This document shows, one piece after another, positions 44,436-56,395 of a stretch of DNA of 64,000 nucleotides. The notes beneath the pieces were generated by a model that worked only from the letters and a program-made list of their open reading frames with translations, was not told the origin of the DNA and did not search any database. The stretch's first letter is position 1. The number at the start of each line of letters is the position of its first letter. A program made the translations under genes and the position numbers. Origin of the DNA: Temnothorax longispinosus (lineage: Eukaryota > Arthropoda > Insecta > Hymenoptera > Formicidae); the NCBI RefSeq assembly GCF_030848805.1, contig NC_092358.1:28501720-28565719 (forward strand), read 5' to 3'.

Positions 44436-44584
44436 AGGGGGTCACGTATGTATATGTATCCTGAAACGGAGGTGAAAATTACAAAAGTGAACAGATTTTA
44501 CTAGATTTTGACAAATAAAATCGTAGATACGCTACCTCACTTGTAATTTTCACCTCATTTCAAGATATACACAATCGACCCCCA
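44436..44584. repeat. Inverted repeat with GAGGTGAAAATTAC arms
   Basis: The left arm has GAGGTGAAAATTACAAAAGT and the right arm ACTTGTAATTTTCACCTC, with GGGGGTC/GACCCCC at the outer ends. The centre reads ACTAGATTTTGACAAATAAA. A second copy of the family is at 59632-59777. This family lacks a clear ACCAATCA box in this copy (the other copy has GACCAATAAA). Confidence 0.8.
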
Positions 44585-44623
44585 GAGTTTATCTTTTACC
44601 TTCCAACTTCCAATGTAAAGTAA

Positions 44624-44762
44624 TGCTGGGTCTACAATGCGAGTCGCAAAGTCGTGAGTCGCAAAAATTGACTAATCACAGTCAAATTTGAGGAGAATAA
44701 TCGACTGTGATTGGTCAATTCTTGCGACTCACGACTTTATGACTCGCATTGTAGACCCAGCA
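44624..44762. mobile_element. Foldback MITE, TGCTGGGTCTACAATGCGAG family, copy 2, with TAA duplication
   Basis: The element runs TGCTGGGTCTACAATGCGAG ... CTCGCATTGTAGACCCAGCA and is flanked by TAA at 44621-44623 and TAA at 44763-44765. The inner arms pair TTGACTAATCACAGTC with GACTGTGATTGGTCAA. A 3-bp TAA duplication is the pattern of PIF/Harbinger transposition. Confidence 0.92.
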
Positions 44763-44834
44763 TAAAAAAGATCTCTGAACTAGTGCAGCCCAGTGCAGCC
44801 AGTTCATCAATAGAAAACAGACCAATTATTCGCA

Positions 44835-44978
44835 TTGGTCGCGTTCAGCAGACCAAGCGGCTCGGTAACAATCGAACGTGATTGGTTCTTACTTTTAGAA
44901 CCAACCAATCAACGCATAGTGTTGATAAGACAAACTCAACACGTGTGCAACAGTTGTGTCTGCTGAACGCGCCCATTG
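44835..44978. repeat. Palindromic element, same family as 40538-40671
   Basis: Ends read TTGGTCGCGTTCAGCAGAC and GTCTGCTGAACGCGCCCA. The middle has GTGATTGGTTCTTACTTTTA and AGAACCAACCAATCAACGC. It is the second copy of the family next to TEX10. Confidence 0.85.
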
Positions 44979-45109
44979 GCCCAGTTTACACCGATCACTT
45001 GATACGCGTATTAAATAGTAAATAACTAGTAAATAAGTCTGATTATTGGCTGATCAGTTCAAATATACTATTTGATACGCGTATCAAGAGATCGGTGTAA
45101 ACTAGGCCA
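44977..45109. repeat. Inverted repeat with GGCCCAGTTTACACCGATC ends
   Basis: The left arm reads GGCCCAGTTTACACCGATCA then CTTGATACGCGTATTAAATA. The right arm reads TATTTGATACGCGTATCAAG then AGATCGGTGTAAACTAGGCC. The centre contains GATTATTGGCTGATC. It is abutting the previous element. Confidence 0.85.
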
Positions 45110-45468
45110 TTGATGATTGTTGATGATCAAACGCTGATGATAACGATAAAAATGCAGTTTTAAATAAAAAATCAAGTATTACGTCGTAAATACATATCAC
45201 AAATGTATACATATCTACATCGTAAATACGTATCTATGAAACATCAGTACAACAATAATAATAAAAAAAGTGATTATAATATTACATTGTGCGATAATGG
45301 TTTAATTAAATTTTAAAAGTTACGCAAATTTCTGTAAGACCGGACAGTCTTTAAACAGTATGGTGTCTATGAATGTAATGTAAGAGCCTACAATATTATA
45401 GCGTAGGTATTGACTTGATTGTGATATCGTTGCCAATCGTTGCAAAATAACCTTGCATCCGAAAAGAA

Positions 45469-46922
45469 ATGTTACGCGACGTCCTGGTGCATCTACTCAT
45501 TAGTGCCGTGGGTATACTGATTGGTGTATCCGCATTTTTTGTCTTATTCATTATTTGTGGGAATCACGACGTCGGATTTTGGTCTATATTAGCAGGTTAG
45601 CGATACTGCACACGTAACGTTAATAATGCATAATGATTAAGGTTAAGGTTGTAACAAAACAGCCGTATATCTCATATATTGTTTGTGTTTACGTTTCCTT
45701 AATAAATTATAGATTTCTCTTGCTGTCTATCTGCATTTTGTGTGATACACTTGATCCAATCTGTTTAATCTGTTGTAAAACGTCTCAAGGTTTCTCTTGG
45801 TGATTAATCAAGAATATTGAATAACGTTAATAAAATGTAGGATGCATGCAAATCAAAAGTACCTATTTCCTTTTAGTTGTAAATGTTGAGCTAAATTTGA
45901 GATATTATTGTTGATAATGATAATAATAAAATTAATATCAACAGTATTATTATTCTTCTTATATCACTGCTACAATTATATGTATATGTATATGTAAGCC
46001 GATCAATATATGAGTAAATTGTACTTTAAAAGGTCCTCAGCTGTTATCTTATTGCAACCATATTGAATTGGTGATCGACGCTAGAAAAAGAGATGACATT
46101 TTTTCTTGTATTATATATATTAAAATAAATTAATTGTTTGCAAGTTGAAATTCATATTAAATAGAACAGAATTTTTATAACGTGTTCTAGATTCTTCATG
46201 ATTCGTGTGTGTCGATGTACGACTTGAAAACTTGATAATATATGTGAAATCCAAATTGCTGAAAATATAGGATACATAGTTTTAGATTGAAGCATATTTG
46301 TATAACGTAAAAAGTAACAAGTTGTATAATTTTTCGTTCATAATATCACACGGTTCCATAATATGGTGAAGCGAGCCGGGTACGTTAAAATTTAATCGTT
46401 ATCGAAATGTATATAGGTGCTTTAGCTGGAGTCTGTTTTCACTTGCATTGGGTAAAAGGCAAGGAAACTTTGGAAAGATGGCATACCAGGGTCACATTGC
46501 GAAATTTGAACGTTGTGGGTTTTGTAAGTGCCGTAACTGGCGTTACTGCACTCATCTGGTACCTGTTTCTTACGTTTTACTACAACATTCGTAAGCATAT
46601 TGTTTTATTTTTTAGATATACTTGTTATGTAAATTTATTTTTTCAAGGACACACGTAAACGTTACGTTTTATTTTTACTTTTTCCACGTAAACCCCTTGC
46701 CTTAATCTGATAAGATTAGCAAAGTCACACAATACTCTCTCTAACGCATAAAAATTTATCTATTATTGTGTAGCCATTCGACCAATTTCTGAAAGCACTG
46801 TCATATCAGCAGTGTGGTCTCTGATCTGTGGAAAATGGGGTATTACATTGATGTATTACTCTTACAAATATGAATTATTGATCCAAGAGGGAGCAGCACC
46901 TATACTCACCGATAGTGCTTGA
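45469..46922 (+). CDS. HRG1-like haem transporter, 3 exons
   Basis: Exons 45469-45595, 46417-46590, 46774-46922, with agreeing phases and 149 residues (human SLC48A1/HRG1 has 146). Four hydrophobic segments: residues about 8-30 (LVHLLISAVGILIGVSAFFV), 38-57, 76-100 (VVGFVSAVTGVTALIWYLFL) and 110-130. The C-terminal half matches HRG1 best: STVISAVWSLICGKWGITLM followed by YYSYKY, aligned with the SSVWSFISFKW...YAHRY block of the vertebrate protein. The protein ends APILTDSA, compared with SILSDF in vertebrates, an acidic/leucine tail linked to endosomal sorting. HRG1 proteins move haem from endosomes or lysosomes to the cytosol. The first exon is poorly conserved, so orthology is likely but not certain. 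Confidence 0.8.
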
Positions 46923-47582
46923 AACACATGGCATCATCATTGTTTATACTTTTATACAAAATGATGTAGTTTTTTACAAAATAACGCGTGTACAAGTCCA
47001 AACCTATTCAAATTTTTACTCGCAAACAATACATTTTCTTTTTCTCCACCATTACCTTTTTAAATAGTGACGAGAAAGTGCAAGTAGATGTAATATCGAG
47101 ATTTTATCCGTGAATCATATACGTTTGTGTGTTTCTATATCCATCTTACGTGTATTGTTGAGATTTACAGCGGCGTCCATTGTCACACCCTGATATGGCA
47201 TTGGAAAAGATACACAGATATCCGCTTCCGCTCGATAAATTTGAACAGGTTTGATATAAATTTGTATAGTGACTATTAAATATATCTTAAAAAAAAAAAA
47301 AAAAAAAGGAAAAAAGAATATATATAAATCCCATATATTTTCTCCATTTAATCACAACTACGTATAAACGTGTTCAACATTTTAATATAAGAATATTGCT
47401 TCTGTTCCTATGTACACTTGTGCGCAACTGTCTCTCTCTCTCTCTCTCTCTCTACCTCTTTCTCTTTCTCTCTAACCATATATGTGTACATCATGTACGA
47501 ATGACATAAAGAATATATACATTATACGCGTATACCATCGTATAGGAGTACGACGAGTGAGTATACGAGTTTATGAATCGTC
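46923..47582. other. Convergent 3' region between HRG1-like gene and PEX11
   Basis: Shared 3' UTR space of two convergent genes. It contains a poly-A run near 47289 and a TC microsatellite near 47431-47452. No coding exon. Confidence 0.6.
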
Positions 47583-48964
47583 TTAGGATGGGGACAACTT
47601 ATAAAGTGGATCGATAATTGTGTACAAACCAATCAAGGAAGAAATTATCCCAAGAAAACCTATTGTACCTGGAGTACATTTTGTGACACCTAATGCTGTC
47701 AATGGAATAAATAAATCACATCCGTTTTTAACGGTATCCATCATCACTTTTTTGTGATTTTTTAAACAGGATAATATATGATGTTGTTTAAATGCCGTCT
47801 TCTCGTGTCCCAAAATCTTGACAATCTCGTAAATATCTCTCGTCAAACTCATAACGATGGTTAGTAGCCAATATTTATTAGCAACTTTATTCCATTTTTC
47901 TAGATCGACACGTAAAATTCCTACTCTGCCAATCCAGATGAAATGATCTGCCATCAAGTACAAAGCATTTGTTATCTTTGCCACGATTAATGTTATTCGA
48001 ACCGTAGGATCGGGATACTTGATCATTTTTAGGGCAGAATAGAAGCTGTCTAAGCATCTTCCAAAGCGCAGTACTAGAAAGAAGTAAAAAACTATATATG
48101 ACGTTACGTTGTCGGCTATAAGAAATGTTCTTTACAAACCGTCAAGTTACGTACGTTTTCGAAATGAGCTAAAAGTGAATTCCAAACTCCTTAAAATTTC
48201 TGCGGAGTATCTTGTGCTATGCATATTTTGAGCGTAGTACCAATATGCTCGACTTCCATATTGTAGTAACCTGCAACAGACATATATATATATATATACC
48301 TTTGATATTATTTCTGATAATATTGTTGAAAGCATATGTAGATAGTATTTCGTAATCCACAATTTTTTAATACTATAATGACAGTTCGTCTCCGATTCTT
48401 AAAAATTTGAAGCTCTTGTACGTCTTAATAAAACGATTGAAAAGCTCCTCTGTTTAAGTCTCCGATTTCAAGTGATGGACAGCTGAGAGCAAAGGTTCAT
48501 CACCGACTCTTTAAAAAGATATCTAAACACAACGTTACGTTTCCTTCGCTTAATGCTACTTTTTTTAAAATAAATTTCAGAAAAATTAAAAGACACTTAA
48601 CCACAAAAATATGCGACATTAAAAGCTATAATATGAATGATGATTTCATTTCACGTCATCAGAGAATCTGTTGATGAAAATTTAGTCCACGCGAGTTGTG
48701 GAATTTTGCGTGGTAAACAAAGATTGTTTGACGTTTTAGAAACGAGAACGTACAAAATCCATTCAAGAGCACAACGGCGTACACACGGAACATAACCTAT
48801 AATACTTGAGCTGGCATACAAGTGAATGAAAAGAAACGAAGAGTCATATCGTCGAATGCATAAAAAGAGAGTAACGTTCAATGAAAATAATCATATACCT
48901 ATATATACCTGATTATTTTGTCTCTCCCTGCCGTTTGCTCGTTCAACTTTACAACGATATCCAT
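47583..48964 (-). CDS. PEX11: Peroxisomal membrane protein 11 (beta type), 3 exons
   Basis: Exons 48964-48909, 48270-48155, 48073-47583, with agreeing phases and 220 residues. The N-terminus MDIVVKLNEQTAGRDKIIR continues as LLQYGSRAYWYYAQN, the classic PEX11 amphipathic membrane-bending helix region. FRKLLRFGRCLDSFYSALK is the conserved RKxLRxGK motif region. Later come WIGRVGILRVDLEKWNKVAN and a C-terminal membrane segment (TPGTIGFLGIISSLIGLYTI). PEX11 elongates the peroxisomal membrane and recruits Fis1/Drp1 for fission. Exon 1 is short (56 bp) and was placed by matching the conserved N-terminus and the phase-2 junction. The gene is convergent with the HRG1-like gene. Confidence 0.93.
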
Positions 48965-50753
48965 GATCTCTTTCGAAAGAATCTTGCAACCTTGCGTTAT
49001 CTTAATTTTACTTCAACTCACACGTGTGTAATTAACAAAAATAAAGCGACAAATTTAATTTTAATAGATGCTGCAAAATCTTTCATACTTTAAGTTAAAG
49101 TAGTAATTTAAGCGGAGTCTTACGAAGTAAACTCCAGAACAATCATCGTCTCATTTCTCTACGTTTTTCGCATTTACCATAACTGTATTATATCTTTCAC
49201 GAAGATTGCTTGTCATTATCGCGAACTAGTAACACTGTAACATGTAACAGTACAGTGTACAGTTGCCATCGGACTCTGCACTTTGGAAGGCCGTGTATAT
49301 GGAAAGGAACGAACACAGTGATGTAACTATACTGAGAGGTTAGGAAACATTTTACATTCGATATTCGATGATGATTACTTTGCGTGGCCGGAGGACGATA
49401 AATATATTCATTAGCAAAACTAATATCCATATATTCATTTATCATATTTGAATTGATCACACTCGTGTGGTTGAACGTCTTCTACCAATTTAGAGCGAAT
49501 TTATCAAGTCTTCCTTGAAGAACGAGACCTTTCCTGGAGTCAAGTGAACGCGGTAAACTCGCCGCCGGTAGCAGTAGCAGTAGTTTGTTGTACTCCAAGT
49601 CGAAACGGATGGTTTTACATCACGCGCGCGTCATCCCTCATCCCTCATCTTCTTTCACGCGCAATCTTTGTCAACTTTGATTCCTCAATCAACCTCTTGC
49701 GGAAAGGTCGCAGGACTTCAGGATCGAACTTGAGACTTGAGACTCGCCGGACGCCGACTACGAGCTAGGACCAAAAAAACTAGGACTTTAGACTCCGTAG
49801 GATCCGACCGCGTTTACGCGTGCTCGTATACGGTCAGATATAGCGTTCGCTATGGCCTCTCGTACCCTTGAGAAAAAGCCAATGTTTGTTACAATTTGCC
49901 AACTTTCACGTAATAGGACGCTGCACGCTTCGTAAATAAATTTTGAATAGAATTGAAATTATAATCAAGTCCATTTTAATCCACTAATGTAATTTTTATC
50001 GCTCATTTACTCCCTTCCCTTATTAGCGACGAATCTCTTTATTTTAGTTTCGATTACCAACTATAATATTTGAAAACTGTCTCGACATTTTTTTGTTAAG
50101 AAAATGTAGTTTCCACACAGCACGGCACTTGAAATGGCTCGTATATGTGTGTGTTTTGCATCAGCTAAAGTATCTGATTTTTTCGAGTCATTTAACGTCG
50201 CACGTACGATACGAAAAAGACTTTCACTTGTACAAAACGATATATTTCAACAGATGGGTATATTTCATCCTGCAGAGAAGAAACAATAACAATAAAAAGC
50301 TGTGCACACACGTCTACGTGTAAGTAAAACGGTCTATGACCAAGATTTAGTGAAAGACGAAACAATTTTTTATTAATTCCTGAAAATGACGAGATAATAT
50401 GGCAGACTTATAAATTATAATTAATTATACTTAAAAGATATAAAATCACATTGACGAATACGATATTACCATAGCGATCGATTAAGTATACGTGTATCTT
50501 CTTTGTTAGTGGACTATACATTATATACTGATCTTTTGTATCGTTAGAAGCGCGGAGACTTTTGACTATATTCTTTTTGGAACGAACGTGACGCGCAAAT
50601 ATACACGATCGTTCCCGGTGAATATACATGTAAAATTGTACATTAATGGATCCTAGTATTAAGGAAAAATATTATATTGAGAGAGCATGGATTAAAAGTA
50701 TGTAGAACGAAGAGATTCGGTGGGTACGCGAGACAACATACGAAACGCGACGA
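48965..50753. other. Intergenic region between PEX11 and ARL6IP1
   Basis: AT-rich, with the PEX11 5' flank at the left and the ARL6IP1 3' UTR at the right. A somewhat GC-rich patch near 49540-49860 could be a distal promoter but has no coding potential I can support. Confidence 0.5.
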
Positions 50754-52662
50754 TTATGATAAATGACGACGAATTGAGTGATCGTAGACGTATTTCACGG
50801 CCCAGCGCGCTCGTCCTTTGTGTTTGAACCCTGGCGTGAGAAGAACCGCAATCACTAAAAGATAAACGGCACGATATAAGATACAGAAGCAGATACAGAA
50901 GATTTCGAGCATTTTGATAACGCGATAAATATATATAAATTTGTATTACCTATGATGTAAAGCAGAAGCAAATTGTTGACCGTGTTACCGATCCATGCGA
51001 AGAAAATGAGAAAGAGGATCGTTGCGCTATAATACTGCGGATAAGAATAAGAAAAATGTTACGCGTAATTCACTTACTTTTAAAATATGGAAATGAAATC
51101 TGTATATTTTCAAATAGCCAAAAATATCCAGCAGTCAGTAAATTGAAATGATCTCTCTTGAAAGAAAGAAAGACATGCAAAGACTCTTATTTCAACTATT
51201 GTACAAGTCACATAGTTTTGAGAGAACGTCACTTACAATATTGGGGCGATCGTGTCGAATTTTCGAGATAGATGTCCATGTACCTTGCATCTGCAACATA
51301 GTGGCAGAGACATTTTGACAAATCTCAATCAACTTCTTCTCCTTTTGTCCTGTCCAGCTTTGCGCGTTGCATAAGATCGAGGTCAAAATCGGCACGAGAT
51401 AATCGACGAGAGCGAATATCAGTAGACATATGGAAATCATCGTCAGTAGAGCTGGTTCTAGAATCCATATAGTACTGTAATAAGAGAGACATTACTATTT
51501 TATACATGTGTATTTATTTTCCAACACAAGTTTATATTCCTTATGATATCTCAAAGCCATCAATTCAATATGCCTTTGTAATCCAGCTTTTTTTGGGAGG
51601 ACCTGAACTACGTTCAGGAGTAATACTTGTTAAACAAATATTATATTGTATATAAAGGGTGATGGCGATTTACATACGTTGTCGATATAAAACATTACGC
51701 AAGATTTTAATAATTTATGCAAGGGCCATATATATTAATAATCTTAAACCTTAATAAAGCTTATTTAGGGCGTTCGTCAAGTCTTATTAACACGTTCCGT
51801 GCCGTGTGAGACTCACCCTGGACTTGCGCCGTTCAGGCCATTTGACGTTTTGGCATTTTTGATTATTATCAAGTAGTTTTACATCGTACATGTTAATATT
51901 AAATAAATTTTTCATAAAAACATTTCCTTTGTTTTGCACTGCATTTCTCGCACATACATTATATACTTTTTCTCATAATAATAATTCTTTTACTTTTGTA
52001 ATCATTATGGAATACAATTTATATTATAATAATGCACTGTAACAAACACGTCGCATGGGTCACCGGTGTCCGGCATAGAACGTGTTAAAGCCTACACGTA
52101 CCTTAAAAACAATTAACAATTAACCACAGGACATAATTTTGCCTCACATTTGCTCCTCTATTTTTTAATTTAATTCTTTCTATGTATATATACGCTAGAA
52201 ACCTATGGATATTCTGGAATGTTTATCTAGGAGAAATCACGTCCAACGTGAAGAAAAAGAAAAACAAATTACTTTTAACGCCTTAATGTGCCATTTTTAT
52301 ATAAGATCGAGACTTGATTTACCAAAATATCAGCGTTACAAGTCCGACAATCAGCCCGGGATGCCAGCTGCGTTCCCACAAGAGAATGGAATTCAAAGGG
52401 AGAATTATCTCCCGCCAGCATTCCATCTTCCGCTTCAACTGCTTCATGTGTTTTTCCTAGGATAACATCGTATCGTCAGTCAACGAAATCGAGTCGTCTC
52501 GCTGACTCGCTCTGTCATTGATTTTTTGCTATGCTACACACAGAAGCGTGTGTCATTTAAGACAGAGAGGAGTTTCCTATCTGTCAGTTGGTTCCGATCA
52601 GTCGCGACGAGTCGAATGTCGAATCGCACACTCACCTTTTCGACCGTCCCGTCGTCCGTCAT
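50754..52662 (-). CDS. ARL6IP1: ADP-ribosylation factor-like 6-interacting protein 1, 5 exons
   Basis: Exons 52662-52636, 52456-52323, 51474-51237, 51034-50950, 50854-50754, with agreeing phases and 194 residues (human ARL6IP1 has 203). The N-terminal signature LKRKMECWREIILPLNSILL (then WERSWHP) is the ARL6IP1 reticulon-homology start. Paired hydrophobic segments follow: GLIVGLVTLIF/TIWILEPALL, TMISICLLIFALVDYLVPIL, SATILFLIFFAWIGNTVNNL and LLLYIIVIAVLLTPG. The conserved central block is WTGQKEKKLIEICQNV. The protein is an ER tubule-shaping membrane protein that also limits stress-induced apoptosis. The tail RRHLS lacks the vertebrate KKxx-type retrieval signal. The first exon encodes only nine residues (MTDDGTVEK) and was placed by its strong donor and phase 0 junction. 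The gene is divergent from UBE2S. Confidence 0.92.
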
Positions 52663-53438
52663 CGCGTGAAGATTCGTGATGATTCGTGTGACGAGAGCGG
52701 CGTTTTAACTCGCTTTATAGCTGCGGGGATAGCTGGAGGGGACGATGTGCTGCGACACACTGCACACGTAGGACTGTAGGAGTCAATGGCAATAGAGGAG
52801 AGTCCTCGTTCCACACTGGCGGACTGGCGGCTTCTATTCCGTATTTCGTATTTACTCACTACGTACCATCATCTCGAGTCGATCTACTCTATAAATCTAC
52901 ATACAATCTCGTGTCGAGGAGTAGCTCCGGTAGCTAGAACTGGCTAGAACTAATCGGTTTGCTCGAAATCAACAACGCTGGCGAGCCGTGCGCGCGCTTC
53001 CAAATTAAAAAAAAACACGCACAACGCACAACTCGAGGAGTGAAGAGTGAGGACAGGTCGTGTAGCTGTAGAGAGAGTAGTGACTAGTGCGCACTGCGCG
53101 TCGCCGCGTCGCGTCGCGTCGCGTCGGTACTGAGTGGGGGCTGGCCGCGGTGGCGCGCGCCGCGCGGTGAACAGTGGAACCCGAGTGATGGTAGTGGTGG
53201 CGACGACAGCGACGGCGGCGCAGAGAGGGAAGAAAGGATCGACTTCTGGCTTCGAGAGTACGGTCGAACCTGGCACGCGATTGGCTGTCAGTTCAAAATG
53301 TTGGTTATTGCGGGCGATGCCGTGCTGATGTTGTGACGTTAAGCGTTTTCCTACGTTGTGCGCGCCGGAAAGTTGGGAAAATCACGTAGCTGTGCGCGAG
53401 AGACCTGGCCGAGATCACGCTCCGAGTTTCCGGCGATT
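52663..53438. other. Divergent promoter region of ARL6IP1 and UBE2S
   Basis: 776 bp between opposite start codons. The right half (about 52970-53430) is CpG-rich, with a GTCGC/GCGTC run near 53098-53125, and probably holds the UBE2S promoter and 5' UTR. No coding exon. Confidence 0.55.
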
Positions 53439-54953
53439 ATGGCTGCCGCCGCCGTGAGCTCCGTGAGTATCCGCTATCAAGTCCGTTATCGTTGAACGAA
53501 AATGTAGCGTTCGTTCGTCGCGATCGCGGCGTCCCGCGTCCCGCCGCTGCCGCCAAAGTCACCGCCGCCGCCGCCGCCGCCGCTGCCGTAATAACAACGC
53601 GCCTTCTTGTTTACGTCTCGCGCGTGTTTTAACGCGTGCTTCCATCTCCGTTGAAATCTCGATCGTACGTAAAATCGGTCATACATTTTTGCAGAATGTG
53701 GAAAATCTGTCGCCGCAAATCATCCGCCGGGTGGCCAAGGAGATGGCAGAGTTGGTCACGCAAGCCCCCGAAGGTATTCGTGTCATTTTGAACGAGGCCG
53801 ACGTCACCGACATACAAGCCGTCATCGAGGGCCCAGGTAAGATCGCTTGTCCCTTATTTGGCCGCTCCTTGTCGCTCCTTTGACGGTGAGACCGATATTT
53901 CCGAGTAAAGTATCCTTTTATCGACCATACATCTAACGTTAGCTAACCTAACCCTGCCTCTACCGTCCTAACCCCACGGCTACTCCGACTCCGACTCCGA
54001 CTCGCATGTCATGACTCGTATTGTTCATCTATGTCGAGATCATACGGCTCTCTGCATACTTGCAACGTTCGGTCTTTTGCTTTGATTGTTCAAATAATGC
54101 AACACACATGAGTACGCTAAATGTTTTTGGTTTTTTTTTCCAACAGCGGGGACTCCGTATGCCGGCGGGTTCTTTAGAGTGAAATTAGTTCTTGGAAAAG
54201 ACTTTCCGCAAGGGCCGCCAAAGGCTTACTTCCTTACAAAGATTTTCCACCCTAATGTAGCGAAAAATGGCGAAATATGTGTTAATACTTTAAAAAAGGA
54301 TTGGAAGCCGGATCTCGGAATACAACATATATTATTGGTAAGTGATCGCCGAAACGCGATATGTATATATGTATATACATCGATATATGTAGAAGAAAGT
54401 CCCCTCGTAGGACAGGATCTTAATATGAGATATGTTAAGCTAAAAGGCCTTATATAGGCCCCATCTGTCGATTCCACCATGAAGAAACCCCGCCATCTCA
54501 CATTAGGATCCCTATCTCATAATAGGGGACTTTTCTCTCTCTCTCTCTCACATCTTACGTTTTTCTTTTTATATTTTTTTAGACTATAAAATGTCTACTG
54601 ATAGTGCCAAATCCAGAATCTGCTTTGAACGAGGAAGCTGGCAAATTACTTTTAGAGAGTCACGACGAATATTCAGAACGAGCGAAAATGATGACAGAGA
54701 TACACGCACAGGTCTTATCTCGCAAAGACTTTTGAAGATAACATTTTTTCTCAGTTTCACTGTTGCACAATTTTTACGAGCGACTATTTTATCTCTGCAG
54801 GGAGGTGGAAAAGGTAGCAAGGCAGGTCTGGAAAGTTGCGCCTCTTCAGAAACTGGTGGACCTCTTCCAAAAAAGCACGCAAGTGACAAGAAGTTAACGG
54901 CGGAAAAGAAAAAAATGTTAAAAGATAAGAAGAGGACACTGAAGAGATTATAA
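53439..54953 (+). CDS. UBE2S: Ubiquitin-conjugating enzyme E2 S, 5 exons
   Basis: Exons 53439-53462, 53695-53836, 54147-54337, 54583-54711, 54801-54953, with agreeing phases and 212 residues. The UBC fold begins NVENLSPQIIRRVAKEMAEL. The HPN motif is at about residues 90-92 (KIFHPNVAKNGEICV) and the catalytic cysteine is near residue 100 (GEICVNTL). The C-terminal tail is Lys-rich and ends KKRTLKRL, matching the LRRL-type end of UBE2S that docks on APC/C. UBE2S elongates K11-linked ubiquitin chains on APC/C substrates during mitotic exit. The first exon adds MAAAAVSS before the conserved NVENL start. Exon 1 is only 24 bp and is chosen because its donor (gtgagt) and phase fit; an alternative first exon is possible. 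Confidence 0.94.
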
Positions 54954-56395
54954 GGAAAATCAATATTATTTATCTGTCTTTTGTAATTTAAAATAAACTA
55001 GTATGATAATGTTGCCTCGTATTGTATACAATTATTATTGCATAGTAAAATTTTATTATCTAAACTCGACTGATCTTATTATTAAGTATATAAAGAATTT
55101 AATATGTCTAGTTACGCAAAAATAAGAAAAAAAATAATAGAAACAAAAAATTTATCCGCCTTGCGTGGAAGATTAGTACACGTCTAGTAGATAGATCTGT
55201 ACCGTCATGGGCCGACGTAGAAATCTGCTCTATACTATCTGTTGGCAAATATTTTTACATATGTACAGAATGATACGATGTGATTACTTGAGTGAAATAA
55301 AGAAAAAATGGTCTTCTATGTGCTAGAGTATCTTTTGCGTCGATCTTGACGAGTGTTGCAGTTCATCCGATGGCAAACGCTTTGACTACCTTGTATGTAC
55401 ATTTTTATGTATTTCTTATCAAGCATAATCAAGTATTCGAAGAAACGACTCGAAAGAATTTTTATACAAAAAGAAAAAAGAAGTGGATACGGGATCAAGT
55501 AGTGGATGTGAAAGGGTAACTAAACGTCACTCAAATATTGAGAATTTCCTCTTCGATGGACAATACAAGCTTTCTTTTAAGAATAACTTTTTATTGAGAG
55601 AATCTGTCGTTAGTTTTTCTTCAGTCTTGCGCCGTTTGATTGCTATTCGTACGCTGCATAATTAAAAATGTATACATGTTCTTACATATCCATCACTGCA
55701 TTAAAGTATATCGTCAATATCCGACACTAGTTAACACAGTACGTCACAGCCTTAATCCACTATTAGCTATGCACTACGCATAGTGATATAATGCTTATAT
55801 TTATGCTAAAGAAACAATCCACAGTGGACACACAAGTTACAAAAATGTTATATATCGTCATTTGTACTCTAAAATCCCGCAGTAAATTTTATCCTAAAGA
55901 TGGGTGTGGCAAATAAATTTCTGATATTTAACATAGCATTTGGAATAATCAGATTGTGAGGGCTAGAAGCACATTCTGTACTTTGATGATAAACAACAAC
56001 TTTTCGAGATGTATCTCATTGTATTTTTCATCTGGTGAACACACACGCACGGTAGTACATACAAATTCATACAGTCTTTACAATCATAGGTATGTTCTTT
56101 TTTTTTTTTTTTCACTTTTCTTGTTATATTATATTGTTATATTATTCATAAAAAAAATCTATAAACTTCTACGAATGATGAGTTCGCAAAGATTTTGTGA
56201 AATTTGCTGTGCCAATTTTCGAGAGAATCGTCAAAAATAAAAACTAAGTTAAATTTTTTTTATAACTTTTATCTTACTAAATCTTAATAGGATTGTATTT
56301 ATAACTGTATACTTGATGAAAGAAAGAGCAACAATATGTGTATCGTGTTAGTCAGATTGAACCAAATCTGAATACAGCAGAATTTTGTGACGTTG
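54954..56395. other. Convergent 3' region between UBE2S and Aly/REF
   Basis: AT-rich 3' flanks of two convergent genes. AATAAA at 54992 fits the UBE2S transcript end. No coding exon seen. Confidence 0.6.
54992..54997 (+). terminator. UBE2S polyadenylation signal candidate
   Basis: AATAAA 39 bp after the UBE2S stop codon, giving a very short 3' UTR if used. Confidence 0.5.

Larger units (their letters stand above)
43187..45468. other. Palindrome-filled interval between TEX10 and the HRG1-like gene
   Basis: 2.3 kb without genes; from 43454 to 45109 almost every base belongs to a palindromic element, listed separately. The last 360 bp before the HRG1-like start are AT-rich without clear signals. 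Confidence 0.8.

Noticed and set aside
43187..45468. Interpretation of the palindromes as piggyBac elements because TTAA appears at several junctions
   Set aside because: Where the ends can be fixed exactly, the duplication is 3 bp (TTA or TAA) and the fourth base belongs to the element (AGGCC or AGCCCC ends), which fits PIF/Harbinger better.
48651..49768. Possible small genes between PEX11 and ARL6IP1
   Set aside because: Short ORFs without signal peptide, domain or exon partners; only the 56-bp PEX11 exon 1 in this area could be supported.
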